Shown here piece after piece: positions 36,001 to 48,540 of a stretch of 64,000 bases of DNA. Location: NCBI GenBank assembly GCA_009617715.1, contig VTFK01000205.1:682001-746000 (forward strand), in the 5' to 3' direction. A model generated the notes under the pieces. That model saw only the letters and a list, made by a program, of their open reading frames with translations, did no database searches and was not told the origin of the DNA. The DNA is from Plectrocnemia conspersa. Taxonomy: Eukaryota > Arthropoda > Insecta > Trichoptera > Polycentropodidae. Position 1 is the stretch's first letter. Each line of letters opens with the position of its first letter. Both the position numbers and the translations under genes were made by a program.

Positions 36001-39000
36001 AATAAAACGGCTGATCATAATCTAAACAAAATCATATTTATAATATACAATGTACTCAGATTAATCTCACCACACTTATAGACCGACCGAGACCTGTGTC
36101 TAAAAATTGCACAGCGTCTTTCTCTATGGGTGGTTTCTGACTCTTGTTCTGACTTTTTCTAGTGTCTTTCTTAGGAGTAGTTCTCACGTTTATGGGTGTT
36201 TTTACATTACCAGCAGGAGCCATTATATCGCTTGAATTATACAAGTTGACTAGATCAGAAAAAGTATCTTTCGGGACGCCCATAGCCCTAGCCAAATTTT
36301 CTATGTCTATATTGATGTCTTTAAGAATGTATCCGTGTTGACCATGGTGGTGTGGATAAGGAGGTCTATAACACCTCATCGGACAAATATCATCACACAA
36401 CCCTTTTTTATGGGCTATGGTGATTATGTACTGCATGGTCTTCAATAGCAGGCAAATCTTGTCTAGCGTCATGCTGACGGTACAGAATCGCACTGGAGGG
36501 TTGAAGAAGGACTGGCCCGAATCACAGGAATGATTAGGTTTAAATACATGTGAGTTTTGAGATATGAATCTGTGATACTTGATAGCATGGGTTTTTTTAA
36601 ATTTGGTTGTAAAGATTTAGGTCAGATTAATGGTCAAAAGTTGTTGAGTTGGCAAGTAGAGCATGAAAATAGTAGCATTCGATTCATAATGCCTAATGAC
36701 CAACAGATGCAGTAAATTAATGGATGAAGTTTAACGTACAAGGTTAACTTAGATCGCTATGTAATTATTTACAGGCGTGAAGAATTCGCGAAAGAAAGTT
36801 GCTCAGTCACATTTTGAATTAACATTCCTAGTATTTTCTTTTATAAATCATATGTTCTTTATAATAAATAGCAAACAGTATTAGAGAAACATAAAAAATC
36901 TCCTCAATATGAATATTAAAGCTAACCCAAAACTCCTAACAATATTATTTAATTAACACATTAAATAACACAACTTATTTGCGATATTTTTACCAAAAGC
37001 TTTTTTTATAAATAATGATAACTTATTACTAAATGTTTTAAAATCAAATTTGAAATTTAAGTTTTAATGATTGCTTGTTTCTATTCGCAATTGTAAAATC
37101 AGTAAATATCAAACTATGGATTGCATAGCAATAAAATAAAAAATAATTTGTATTTATAAACGGTTGCGAGTTAATGACATAATTTAAACAGATTGAAACC
37201 ATTTCATTAGTGGCAAAATCTCGGAAGATCTGTAAGATAAGTTAGGGTTTAAATAGTGTGCGCAGAAAGGCTGAAAAATGTTGACGGGATGTCTGAGATG
37301 AAGAAAATGGTGTGAAATTTTTGTTTTATTTAATATGATATTACCAACATCTTAAGCGGTTGAAATGAAACGCACAAATTTTGTGCAAATGGTATTCAAT
37401 GTGTTAATGAACAGGACATAAAATATAAAAACAAAATGTTTGTTTTTTTATAAAAGAAAAGTTTACTCAATTACCATTTTTTTATAAAAAAAAATATTAA
37501 TTGAGTAAACTTAAATAATGAATAGACATTAACTCATTGAACAGTACAATAAATTAAACTAATATTAATAACTATTACACTATAAATCGTAAATCCAAAC
37601 AAGTTTAAGTTCATATGCCATAAAATTCTGCACATGCATTTCGACCTTCGATCCTTTTTTGTTTGCGATGCGACCTAGACGCTTAGAGAATTTTTCCTAC
37701 TACTTGAACCAAAGAAATGATCCTAACGTGTCATTTGTCATGTCCAAGCCTTGGTTTGAACGTCACGTCTGTAAAAAAGCATCATTTTATACGTTCTGCA
37801 TACTAAAGTGAGCTGTTCATTCCGGTTAGCTCTTCAATTAGCCGCCTACTTCGATTTTGTTGATTTAAGCCATTATCACAATTCAATTCTAAATGCTGAG
37901 CATACATTATGTCACCTATATGTTGAGTTGCTCTTCTATTACAAGACAAATGAGCACTTTTGTGTACTTCATCCAATTAATTAAAGATAAAGAAATAGAC
38001 CAGCAAAAATGCTAGAAACGGAAATAGTATTTAAGTTCATTAGATAATAAGAATGTTAATATATCTTTATGTAATGCTAATTAATTTATCATAATTAGCA
38101 TGTTCCGCTTGTTATTATTTGAAGAAATTTAGAATTTTGAAGATGTAAGTTCGAGTCTGATGTATTGAAATGTTATATTAAGTAGTCAATAGTAGATAAG
38201 TATTTTTTTAATGTTATGTACATACAGAAGAATCTTTTATATATATTTTTTAAAGTATTAAAAATTCGTATTATTAAATATAATAAAGGTTAAAAAGTTG
38301 AAAATATGTAAAGAGATATTTTGTCAAAATAAATAAATAATAAGACAACAACGAGAAATATGGACACAAAATAAATATATATATATATTACATTCATCAG
38401 TTGAGAGACAAAATTTTAGATAGCTGTAATTTAAAAGCTAAACAATGCATAATATAAAATAACTAATACTTGAAAGCTGTTTTGGAGTTCGGAATTAGTG
38501 ATTATTATACAATAATAATTCCGATCGATCATAACAGATTAGGTTCTCCTAGATTTTCCTAATCTACTGGAAGAATAATTTAAATAAATAATATCGAACA
38601 ACGTCTAATATATTAGCTATACTATTAGTTTATAATTAATAAAAAATAATTCACTGATTTACTTTAACTTTTATTTCAGTCTACCGTCTTGCTACTTACT
38701 TAGTAGTTATTGATTGTGTTTATTGGTTTACAATAAATAAATAAAGATAAAACTTAAATGTGAAGCAAAAAATATCCATTTAGCAAAAGTTTATATTTAT
38801 TCTGAATATAATTAGTTAAATATAAAAACAGCCACCAATTTTGTATCCAAACTGATTCACAAGTGCCTATTATATTAAAAATTACAATGCGCGTAATGTT
38901 GTTTTCGTTTACAATTTTGTCCATTTAAAGAGATGACCTTCATATTCATTAAATTTATATTATTATACAAAATTATTGTATTCATCAAACGTCATTTTTG

Positions 39001-39473
39001 TGCGTTTTCAGATTTTTGGCCGAAACAAAATATTTAACGAGCATGCATATTTACAACGTTTAATTTATATATATGTACAATGCAATTAATGGGGATAAAA
39101 TAAAATACTTCAGACTCGACTTACAACGATACGGATTAACAAAGCCGTTCCGATAATTCCGCAATCTTCCGTATATCCCGTAGGGCCCTGGAAATTCCAA
39201 AATTTCAACATTACTCCGATGCATTTCCGATCGATTCGGTCAAACTACTTAAACGTTGCGCAACGCGATTACGTAAAAAAACGAGTTTTAAAAAAACAGT
39301 TATTTCATTCACACGCGCAGAGAAATTAGCTATGATCACGATAAATATTTATTTATATCTCAAAGATTTTTGTTTTCTTCGTAGTAAATAAATTAAATAA
39401 AATACATACTTTGCTCGTACGATATTTGGATAGCAGCGAATATCAGCAAACAATACAGCAGTGACGAACTCAT
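33068..39473 (-). CDS. CLIP-domain trypsin-like serine protease, complete, 8 exons
   Basis: This is a secreted zymogen protease of the type used in insect haemolymph cascades (melanisation, Toll activation, development). Exons, 5' to 3': 39,473-39,410, 36,021-35,831, 35,302-35,149, 35,074-34,933, 33,864-33,701, 33,638-33,537, 33,464-33,280, 33,211-33,068. All phases agree and total 1,146 bp, giving 381 residues. Exon 1 gives a signal peptide ([16 protein letters not shown]). Exon 2 and the start of exon 3 form a six-cysteine CLIP domain ([20 protein letters not shown] ... SICGYEG ... VCCP). A Pro-rich linker and the activation site KR/VVNG follow. The catalytic triad is present: His in TAAHC, Asp in TNDIGLLKL, Ser in [16 protein letters not shown] indicates trypsin-like cleavage after Arg/Lys. 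Exact orthologue uncertain. Confidence 0.93.
34075..34932 (-). other. Protease intron 4 with a perfect 19 bp hairpin
   Basis: TTTAAAATTGTTCATGCAT at 34,417-34,435 and its exact complement at 34,440-34,458 are separated by GTAT. Otherwise the intron is AT-rich. Confidence 0.75.
36056..36620 (-). CDS. Unrecognised cysteine-containing ORF nested in protease intron 1
   Basis: An open minus-strand frame runs from about 36,620 to a stop at 36,056; the first Met in the usual sense is at 36,493, but the frame is open farther upstream ([20 protein letters not shown]). It contains [20 protein letters not shown] and [20 protein letters not shown], then a hydrophilic region rich in Lys, Thr and Pro ([18 protein letters not shown]). 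GTG/GTGAGA at about 36,068 could be a splice donor in phase 0, which does not fit the protease CLIP exon (phase 1). Composition is more protein-like than the surrounding intron. It may be an exon of a nested gene, an alternative exon, or a decayed gene. I do not recognise the family. Confidence 0.4.
36621..39409 (-). other. Remainder of protease intron 1
   Basis: Inverted repeat AAGTTTACTCAATTA at 37,459-37,473 with its complement at 37,498-37,512. A SINE copy at 38,460-38,735. A GC-richer stretch at 39,110-39,300. No other coding sequence is recognised. Confidence 0.5.
38460..38735 (+). repeat. SINE copy in protease intron
   Basis: GATCGATCATAACAGATTAGG, TTCTCCTAGATTTTCCTAAT, and the 3' block GTCTACCGTCTTGCTACTTA followed by CTTAGTAGTTATTGATTGTG match 17,340-17,590. 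Confidence 0.6.
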
Positions 39474-40377
39474 TTTTTTTTGATCAGAGATGAACAGGAT
39501 GTTGATTTATTTTCACAGCACAATACGAATCACACAAACATCACACAAATTTGATACACTTTGTCGCACTCGTTGAACCACAACCTGAAAATGTTATATA
39601 TATTATATTTTTATAAAAATCTTTATTTATTATTGACATTGCGCGCTACCCAAGGTTTGATTTAATTATTTTGCGTTGTAAAAAAATGACCGGATAAAAA
39701 CAATAATAATTCTTCATGGCCTGAAATATAGCATTCTGGATCTATATTCTATTGTTTCAAGAGTGAAAACTTATCTGCCAGTTTTGACAGTCAATAATAA
39801 TAAATAATATTATAGCCAATTAATGAAAATTTAGATTTAACACTTTTAGCGTCTTTAGTGTTGCCAGTAGAGAAAAATTTAAGGGATGATATTTATTTGA
39901 TTTATTATTAACGCAATTGCGAAAAATATAAAAGATTATTTAATAATGATGATCTTTAACCGACCTTCGATTATAATGTGCAGAGATGTAAACGTTTAAA
40001 CTGTGCAAAAGCTGAGCGCCGCTTAACACCTCCGACGCTAATGTGGCTAATGGCGCCAAAAGTGCTTCAACAACACTTTTATACGCGACCCATCGGCCAA
40101 TGACGACACTCTGGACGAAATGTCCACTTCAAAGAATCCAGAGTCACGGCCGCGTGCATTAAACGATACGGATGCTTCAGACGGTATTGGCAATGACATT
40201 TGGACCCGAGGTTTGACAAAAATTTTGAGGTCCTTCGTATTATCATACTAAACTTGACCCGCCGTGAGATTAAACAGCGACCCTGAAAAATACACAGAAA
40301 ATTGTCATGGTTGGATTTCCAGAGTCAATGCACTCTTTATGGTTTAAATCTTTAAGTCTTTGCGTTGCAACACGACA
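39474..40377. other. Protease 5' flank and spacer
   Basis: The minus-strand promoter of the protease should lie here, but I see no clear TATA/initiator pair. A GC-richer patch at 39,985-40,310 (GCTGAGCGCCGCTTAACACC, GGCCGCGTGCATTAAACG) is unexplained. Confidence 0.35.
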
Positions 40378-40690
40378 GCCGTTAGCCCAATGCATTACAG
40401 CGGGGTAATCAGTGACATACATTTTATTAATTATTAACTATTATCACAGCTTACAATCAATATATGTCACTATGCACGACTTGTCTCGATTTCGTTTTAA
40501 TTATTTATACAATATTTATCCGTGAGATGAGTAAAATCTAAGAAAACCCATTTTATGTCAAAATAATTAATATCCATTAATTCCGATTTCTCACACAAGA
40601 TAGGATTCATATGGGGTTCGACCCCAGGACTTTCAGGTATTAGTTACCGACTTTTATCACGGGATTATCATGTTGGAAAAATATTAATTA
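40378..40690 (-). repeat. tRNA-derived SINE, well preserved head
   Basis: On the minus strand the head reads AGTCGGTAACTAATACCTGA, then AAGTCCTGGGGTCGAACCCC (B-box at 40,613-40,625 on the plus strand: GGGGTTCGACCCC), resembling a tRNA D-arm to T-arm. The body carries GTGAGAAATCGGAATTAATG, TTTTCTTAGATTTTACTCATC and AGTGACATATATTGATTG. The 3' block at 40,380-40,410 is the one also at 42,121. Confidence 0.75.
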
Positions 40691-42114
40691 TAAATGTATC
40701 CAACTCCTTGTGTGAAATATGAAAGATATATTCTCAAATCGAATTTAACAGTGTGTTTGATTTGGCAAAAATCGCATCGCGCGAGCGAGTTCCGAGGCAA
40801 AAATCTAGATCAGCAAATATAAATGAACAATGAGTGATGCTCCTTGGTTTTATTACATATTGATTTTATAACTAATGATATTAATAACTATTGTTTTGAA
40901 CCAAAGTAAAATAATCTACAACATTTGTAGGATCAGAATTATTTAACACTCTTGACACTATTGCAGCTTAATTACGATATTATCAAAAACTCTATTATTT
41001 ATAATATACGATTAATTATAATATATATATATAGATTAAGTTAAAATAGCAAATTAACTACTATATAATATATTTTATTTTAACTTCTTTTAATGTATGA
41101 TAAAATACTATTGGCATTACAGTTTTTTTTATTTGTATATTTTTATTTCAACGAATTTGATTTATAAGATAATTAACATAGTAAACAAAACACACAATTT
41201 CTGTAACAACTTTTAGTAAAACAAGTAAGAATTTTTGATTTACAAAAATGTCCTAGAAAATATTAAATAGTTGGCAAATAATATTTTTTTTTAAATAGTA
41301 ATTACTATATAACTTTTAATTTGTTATTATACTTTTTCCAAAAACTGCCAACAAAAATAAATTTTTAATCAAAAAAATGTTTATAAAGTTCTATATTTCA
41401 TTGTTATATAATACTTTTCCCAGTATTCTAACGTAATATCATACAATACTAACTTATTTATTTAAAGTAATTTTAAAGTAATAGTAATTTTTAATTTTAA
41501 TTGCATAAATAAAGCTATTTAAAAACATATCATTAATTACATGACTTATTAATTCTTCAAGCAATTACAACTTTAGTATATGTTTTTTATCTTATAATAA
41601 ACTGTATGTATAATATTTTTATTCAATCCTTATTATTTTTAATTTATTTTATAGCTTTGTTAAATCTATTTTATTAAGTTTATTATTTCTTTGAAAAATA
41701 TAAAATATAAATAGTTAACATATACTATAATATAAATTATTAGTTCACAGAAATCTCTCTAATATACATATATAAAAATAACATAATTAATACCTAATCT
41801 TAAAATAACTTTATATAAACCTTGATCTAAATAAATTTAACCCATGACTTGTTAATTATTTTATTTATGCATCAAGTAAACAATGATAACAGAAAGAAAG
41901 TCGGATTTTATCAATATAAGTCAAGTTAATCGTAATTATTAAAATCGTGTTTTTATAAAACAAACACAAAATATAAATTAAATAGCAACAATTCTTACAA
42001 TATAATAAAATGTATTGTTCATTATAGAACCACTACTATTAAAAAATATATATTATTTGTATATGTTAACTACTAAATAAATTTATCATTTGTCAATCTT
42101 TCGTATAAATCAAC
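40691..42114. other. Very AT-rich spacer
   Basis: Nothing is recognised; homopolymer and TA-rich sequence only. Confidence 0.6.
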
Positions 42115-42265
42115 ATGATAGGCGTTAGCCCAATGTATTACAACGGGGTAAACACACAAGTATGCATATTTTGCGCAGAATTAATGTAATATCTAGTTTA
42201 TGGAATGCGTGGGTCAGTGGGCCGGATCTGGCCCTCGAGCCATAGGTTGCTCACGTGTGTTTTAA
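42115..42265 (-). repeat. SINE 3' end and hAT-type element fragment
   Basis: At 42,118-42,155 GGCGTTAGCCCAATGTATTA matches the SINE end at 40,378. At 42,205-42,258 the reverse complement reads GAGCAACCTATGGCTCGAGG then CCAGATCCGGCCC, the style of hAT-type terminal sequences with CAACCTATGGCTCGCGGGCC. Only one end is present. Confidence 0.45.
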
Positions 42266-43040
42266 GTAGAGATTCTAACACGAATATTCTATTTTCGAAT
42301 ATATTCCGCATAAAAAATATTTATGTATTTTTCAAATAAAAAGTAATTCAATATTGGAACTGGAATTCTTGACCAAAAGATATATTATATATTTGGCCTA
42401 ATTTTTAGCTTGTTTCACATAAATGGGCCAGTTTTTAGGGAGATTTTTATTAAAATGTGCTTCATTTACAGAAATAATCTTTTGCCAATCATTTAATATT
42501 GAATATATCCCCTATTTATAAAAATGGTAAAAGCCCTTATAATATAACTTTAAATATTGAATTTTGTATTTCAAATAAATAAGTCAAAATGTTTATGATG
42601 AAAATAATCTGCAGGAGAAAGGTCAGTGGTATATGGAGGATGGGGTTAAATTTCCAATCCTAATTCGCAATCCTAATAACACAATTGGAAAAAGATGAGT
42701 TTCCATTATCACGGAGTAATATAGCTATACATCTGTTAACCAACATCAAATAGTTTATAGGTAATCTTCTATACTTCTTATCAATTTCTCTACAATATTT
42801 TTTTTTAAATTCGTTCATTTCAATAATATAAATAATTTTACATACACACAATTATATATAATATACATGTTACTGGTTTATAACCATTTTGATTTTAAAA
42901 TTAAAAAAACAAAATGTTTGTGTTTCAAAACCTTGCACAATTTAAGCGAAAGAAAAAGAAAAATACAGGAAATAAAAACAATAAAGTAAGTGATAATTTA
43001 AGTACATTTAATTGGAGAACTGTAATTATTGATAAATTGC
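42266..43040. other. AT-rich spacer
   Basis: The minus-strand ORF at 42,660-42,851 is not recognised. Nothing else is seen. Confidence 0.5.
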
Positions 43041-43615
43041 AATTGTGACATTCTCTATATGTGGATAATCATACGTGTACAACAAATATAGTATTGGCCT
43101 TAGAACACTTTCTTGTGGGACTCCAGCTTATTTTGTTTAATACTTAATAATCTGTTGCAAATGTACGATTCAAGTAATTCTACCAATTGCTTCGGTAGTA
43201 TACTGTTTAGTTTTTGAATTGAGCTTCTGTGCTATACTTTATCAAAAGCTTGAGCTACATCTAAGAAAATAGCTGAACAAGTATATTTTTATTTTAGCGC
43301 TTTTTTTCTATTAAATCAGTGATGCGATGCACCTCATCGATTGTAGAATGTAAATTTCAGAACCCAAACTGAAGGTCAGGAATTGCTTTTTTTCGTCTCT
43401 ATTATGGGTTTCATTCTTTTCAACAGAAGGTTTTCGAATACTTTAGATATTATTGATAGCAATGATATAGGTCTGTACGGTTTTGGGAATCATGATTACT
43501 TCTGCTATATTCCAGGCACTGGGTACATGTTTTAATCTAAGCACAGCGTTAATTAAATATCATTTTTTGGAAGCTTCCTCCGATTAAGTCGAATCCGGGT
43601 GCTTTATTTTTATTA
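43041..43615 (-). pseudogene. Decayed Jockey-like LINE reverse transcriptase
   Basis: No long ORF remains, but the minus-strand frames read in order KHVPSAWNIAEVIMIPK, KPYRPISLLSIISKVFENLL, IPDLQFGF, HRITDLIEKK, IFLDVAQAFDKV and AGVPQESVLRPILYLLYT. These are the successive non-LTR RT motifs up to motif B, with at least two frameshifts and several stops. The catalytic YADD region is absent, as are the 5' and 3' ends. It differs clearly from the LINE at 9,262, being a different and much older family. Confidence 0.85.
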
Positions 43616-45104
43616 ATATTAGTTATTATTTAACAAAGTTAAAAACCGATTTAAAATACGAAATATTCAATGCATCGTTACTTTTAAGATATATTTTTTT
43701 TTAAATTACATGAATGTGCTGTTTTTAATATATTAACTTGTTTTCTTAGAAATGTATAATGTGATTATTAATTTTAGTAGTCGTGAAGTTGTTGATCAAA
43801 AATTAAATATAAAATACATAAAATGTTTATGAATACATATATTATCATAAGACTAGATTAAACATAAATTATGCTTATATTCATTGCCATTAATGCTAGA
43901 TAAAATAATTTTCTAAAAAATGTTGAAATAACCTTAAGACACGCACACATAAATAATATTTGTAAAACCCATTTTTTATTATCTATATACGTTTTCTAGT
44001 TTATAGTTTTGGAACATGCTAAATGAAAAGTCAATTGTAAATATTAAATTTCTATTCAATAAATATGAAACTAGGCCTGCAGAAGATTTATTTCCTCTGT
44101 TAAATTTGGTACAAATTCGTTGAAATATCCTGCTTTTAAAAAAAATAATGAACTATAAAGATAAATCAGAAATTAATATTAATAACCATATAATTTATTT
44201 TTCATGTATTTATATACAAATAACAATGCGCAATTCAATGATTTGATTCTTCATCCTTAAAAAATTTTACTTATCAGTTGTTATTGCGTTCCTATTAATG
44301 GCGCGCAATTTGAATGATTGAATCCTTTACTGTCATGACTCACTGCGTTTTATATCAATGTTCTTCGTTGTTTTCTTCGGTTAAAATAGGATTCCGAAAA
44401 CGCGATCGTGTCGTTCGACCGTGACACACTTGTCCACCCGATTGGACTTGCAAGGCGAGTTACATTCTTGACCGTTAAGTGTTCTCTCGTACGAAAGCGA
44501 AATTTAACCAAACGCATCGAATGCACAATAATCAAATTGCATATAGACATGCAAAAATGAATCACGCCCTTCATCGTAACACCAATATAATTGATGATAA
44601 ACGGAATTTCCAAGAGTGCGTGCAAGAACTGTTCTTAATGCATTGCGTTATGTTGATGGAAGACATCGTAAAATAATAAGATTATGACGCAATTACGATT
44701 GAAAAGATTTGTACACGTCTTTGATATTTTATCAATTGTCACTAAAAACTTTAACCAAGATGTAAAAGAAAAAATAGGAGTTCTAGTCGTATTAAAAATC
44801 GGGCTAAACTTTTGGAATACGGGTGAGTATTTTATATGCTACAGCTTTAGGCTCCAAAATTGATTTTGTGTATCTTCACTTGGTCGGAAGTGAAGTGGTA
44901 GTTTTGTAGAAAGACGTCAAATGGTGATGGGGCAGGTAGGGCATTTGCCCCCCCTTGATTGAGAAAGAAAGATGCATGTCATTTAATGAAATACTATGAA
45001 TCTTAATTAAATAGAAATATTAAAAAAAACGATACATTGACTGGAAAAATTTTGCCCCCCTCTCTATAAAAAGCTAAAAGACGTCCCTGATTATAAATAA
45101 AATA
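43616..45104. other. Spacer with a GC-richer patch and a polyC-bordered repeat
   Basis: 44,340-44,680 is GC-richer, with opposing ORFs that I do not recognise (44,350-44,625 minus, 44,479-44,676 plus). 44,935-45,085 contains CATTTGCCCCCCCTTG and TTTTGCCCCCCTCTC around ATGTCATTTAATGAAATACT, a block that recurs at 7,290 and 28,390, so it is a dispersed element of unknown type. Confidence 0.4.
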
Positions 45105-45785
45105 AAAACAGTCTCGAATATATGCCAAAAATAATTTTAAAATATGTCATTTCAGTGAAATCATATTGGAACACATTTTCTCCGGTAGATATGTATATAT
45201 TATACAATATATATTTTTTTACCAGTGAAAATATAGTCTATCTGGCAGGTGTTAATAAAATTATATGGTTTCAACTGTTCCATAGGTAGTAATATATGCA
45301 ATATATAAATGTTACATTGAATATGTATTTTTTAGTAAAGTTATAATTTCACTAGCGAAGTCCAAATACAATTTCACCAGAATATACAGTTTAACTGAGA
45401 GGCGCTATTGATTCTGCTCTAAAATATCTATGAAACTGTTGCGAAACGTCCATTTGCTGTTCAAACCCAAACCAACCTACACGAATTAACGTAATCCAAC
45501 GTAATGAAAGTTTTATTACTAACTATAGTCTGAGGACTTTCATTACTAACTAAGCCAACTCAATTTTCATGGGAAAATAAGCGGATGAAGATGTACAAAA
45601 GATCCATAATGTTTTAAAAATATTATAGCTATGCTTTCCGATATTACTACTGACTTTTCACATAAGAGTGTTGGTCAAAGTATATTTAAACCGAATTTCG
45701 GTCAACAATTATCACTTCTCAGAAGGCAAAATTCACGTCAAAAGCAATAAATTCGTGGGAACGCTCGTTAACAGTCAAAGTAATT
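45105..45785 (+). repeat. R1 family copy, longest in window
   Basis: It joins the parts seen separately elsewhere: CCAAAAATAATTTTAAAATA ... GGCAGGTGTTAATAAAATTA (as 12,720-12,860), TTGCGAAACGTCCATTTGCT (as 13,021-13,040), GCTATGCTTTCCGATATTAC and ACCGAATTTCGGTCAACAAT (as 1-120), ending in GGGAACGCTCGTTAAC near 45,760. This shows that the palindrome at 86-317 is the 3' terminal part of a repeat at least ~680 bp long. Confidence 0.75.
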
Positions 45786-45982
45786 TTTTGTATTGTGCTT
45801 AACTATGTTACAAAATTTAATGTATGATAAATTGATGAGCCTATATTGTCACTCACTAAATTATGATACTTTTATAGCATTTTTTTTTATCATCTATTAT
45901 GTATTACGAGTATCTCAATTTCTGTTTCATTGCTAAAATCTTTCACAGAAATTAGACTATTATAATTTCTTATCGTCTACAC

Positions 45983-46587
45983 CAGTGGTGTCAAACTCGC
46001 GACCCGCAAGGCCTTAGAATGCGGCCCGCGTTTTAAACATTGAAGTTGATTTTACTAAAATATTTTTTTTTTATCAAATCAAAAAATATTTAATATATGT
46101 ATTCGCCATTACACACCTTTCACTACCTATAACCAAAATAAGAAAAAAACGAAACGATACTTAAGAAAGGTTGTAATTAGGCATTATGTTTTCTCTACGT
46201 TTTTCATTTCTTGAGAAATGAGAATTCGCATATTCACTTATCGATTTTCTCGAGATTTTTCGAGAAATTTTGATTATATTATTAATGAGTAGATAAATTT
46301 TCTTTATATTACTAATGAGTAGATAAATGGATAATCGTCAAAGAGAACAAATTTCAATCCAGTGATGACTTATTATAATGACTTGTAAAGAAATTGTCAT
46401 TTAAAATCAGCACTGAACATTATCTCAGCAAATTACACCCGATTTTTAATTTTTGGTCATTTATTTTGAGAAAATCATATTTTTTTAAAATGTATAATAC
46501 ATTTTTTGCGGTATTTTTTGTCTGCGGGTCCCGCATACTTAAAATTAATTTGGCGGCCAATATTCGTGTGCAAGTTTGACACCACTG
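45983..46587. mobile_element. hAT-type non-autonomous DNA element
   Basis: The left terminus CAGTGGTGTCAAACTCGCGA and the right terminus, whose complement reads CAGTGGTGTCAAACTTGCA, form terminal inverted repeats 605 bp apart. Internal text next to the ends (CCGCAAGGCCTTAGAATGCGG and GCGGGTCCCGC) is typical of hAT-derived repeats. The flanking 8-mers GTCTACAC and GTCACTTT match only partly, consistent with an old insertion. No transposase ORF. Confidence 0.8.
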
Positions 46588-48217
46588 GTCACTTTCAAAT
46601 AAATTACATACTATACAAAACAGTAATACTAATACACAACATACCAACAATAAAGATATTTAAACACCACTTCTATTGTCGATATCGAATATAATGAAGG
46701 GTGCGATTTCATCGCTGAACTGCTCTTATAATAATTTTAAAATCATTATTATGATAAAACATCTGATTACAGTGATATAATTCAGATAATTCGCCACATG
46801 AGTTTCCGCAGTTGTCACAATACAAAACGTGTAAAATTGCGAATCATTTCAAGGATCAACCGCAAAAATAGCAGAACGAACAGAAGTCCACAACTTCACT
46901 ATTTTATAATTCTGCTGAATTACGACAGAGTTCATGAACCAGAGTCTCCGTTCCGCCAAGGTGAAGATCGATGAGACATTATTCGATCAGATTGTGACGT
47001 CAAATTTGCGTCAAAAAGTTATGAGATCATTATTTTATATTGTCAATTAAAAAGTTGACAACGGGTAAATACATTCAATATATGGGGAAAATACTAAAAA
47101 TATATGCGTAAGGACAGTGAGTTGCGAATTACTAAATTAAACAAAAAGTTTTTTATGTATTATTTCTTGTTATGGTTCGAGAGCTTATACTTCTAGTTCG
47201 GTAGCGAAATAAAATATAGAAGAGGGCAATTTAAAACAAATTCTTAATACATATATATATATAATACAAATAATTCATGATTATATACGAGAGATATATT
47301 TAAAATAATCTTTACCTAATATCTGATTAAAAAATCGGCAAATAGAAAACACCACATCTAATTCATTTCACAATAAAACTATATTTAATAAGCTTGTAAT
47401 TTAAAAATTGTATTTTCATTAGATTAAAACTAAAAATTTTAATAGAATTTACAATTTTGTTTAATACACATTCAAATAAACAACTCAGATTAACCTTGGC
47501 ACAAAATTATCCAATGATTAGTATCATAGTTGTCTAATAATTTATATACATATTTTGTATGTATATTATTGTTGATTTATGGAGTTTATATCAAGCGTCT
47601 GGATAAATATAATACTAAAAAATATATAAATGTAGTAAAAAAATAAAAATAATATTTTATATTTCATATAAAATACCGCTAATATCCTAACTTTATCCAT
47701 TCCTGATATGTGGAGATGTACAAAAAGCCCCCTGATTCATATGAAGGGTAAGGGTAACAGTCAGCAAGCGCTAGAGGGGAGCATATGGGGAAAATATCGA
47801 CATATGCCCGTAAATGATATCCCTGGATAATATTTATATTTTTCATATTAATGGAAACCAAACATACAAATGGAAACGAAACACCACGACCAAAAATTTA
47901 AAGATATTTCCAAACATTTGTTTAAGAAAGGAGAGTCTCAAGTGTTAGATTGAAAAATAAAGCCTTTCAGTTGCCAATTTAAATTAGGCCAAAAAATATT
48001 CTATAAATGAAAACTTATACATAATTTAAAAACAAACAAAACTCAATTCAGCGATACATAAACCTCGATAAGATTAATGCGTTTATTTTTTAATTTTAAA
48101 CTAAAATATCTGCAATTAAATAAATTTTCTAATTGATTGAAGGTATAGTTTTTAAATAATTTTAGAAGAAGAAGAACATCTTATAATTTTATTTATAGCA
48201 TTTATATAAAAACATGA
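46588..48217. other. Intergenic, no gene supported
   Basis: A small frame at about 46,934-47,048 (MNQSLRSAKVKIDETLFDQI) and the minus ORF at 47,679-47,861 are unrecognised. The remainder is AT-rich. Confidence 0.4.
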
Positions 48218-48540
48218 CTATTGTATTATTTAGCCGCCAAACGAATCCTTGCCAAAGACTTAATAATATAATCATTCATAAGGCATTGGTATTTGCATTC
48301 TTAATTTTCTGTCTACCGGCAAATGTTGGAGAAAGTTGAAATAAAATATTTGATAATCGTAATAACTAAGTCGTTCATATCAATTATATTGTCAAACAAT
48401 GTCTTCGGAGTGTTAATCGTAAATCCTGTCCCTTTTTATACTACCTGCTCTGAATGCAGCTGTGAATTTGGCGTGAACTTATTTTATTTAAACTGAAGTG
48501 GTTGTAAATCATTAAGAAATATTTAATGAGAAGTATCGAA
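48218..48540 (+). repeat. R2 dispersed repeat copy
   Basis: TTATTTAGCCGCCAAACGAA, TTGCCAAAGACTTAATAATA, ACTACCTGCTCTGAATGCAG and GTGGTTGTAAATCATTAAGA match 18,090-18,380 and 1,080-1,110. Confidence 0.6.

Noticed and set aside
44350..44676. 91-codon minus ORF and opposing plus ORF in a GC-richer patch
   Set aside because: No recognisable domain, and both strands are equally open, which points to composition rather than coding. Kept only as an unexplained patch.
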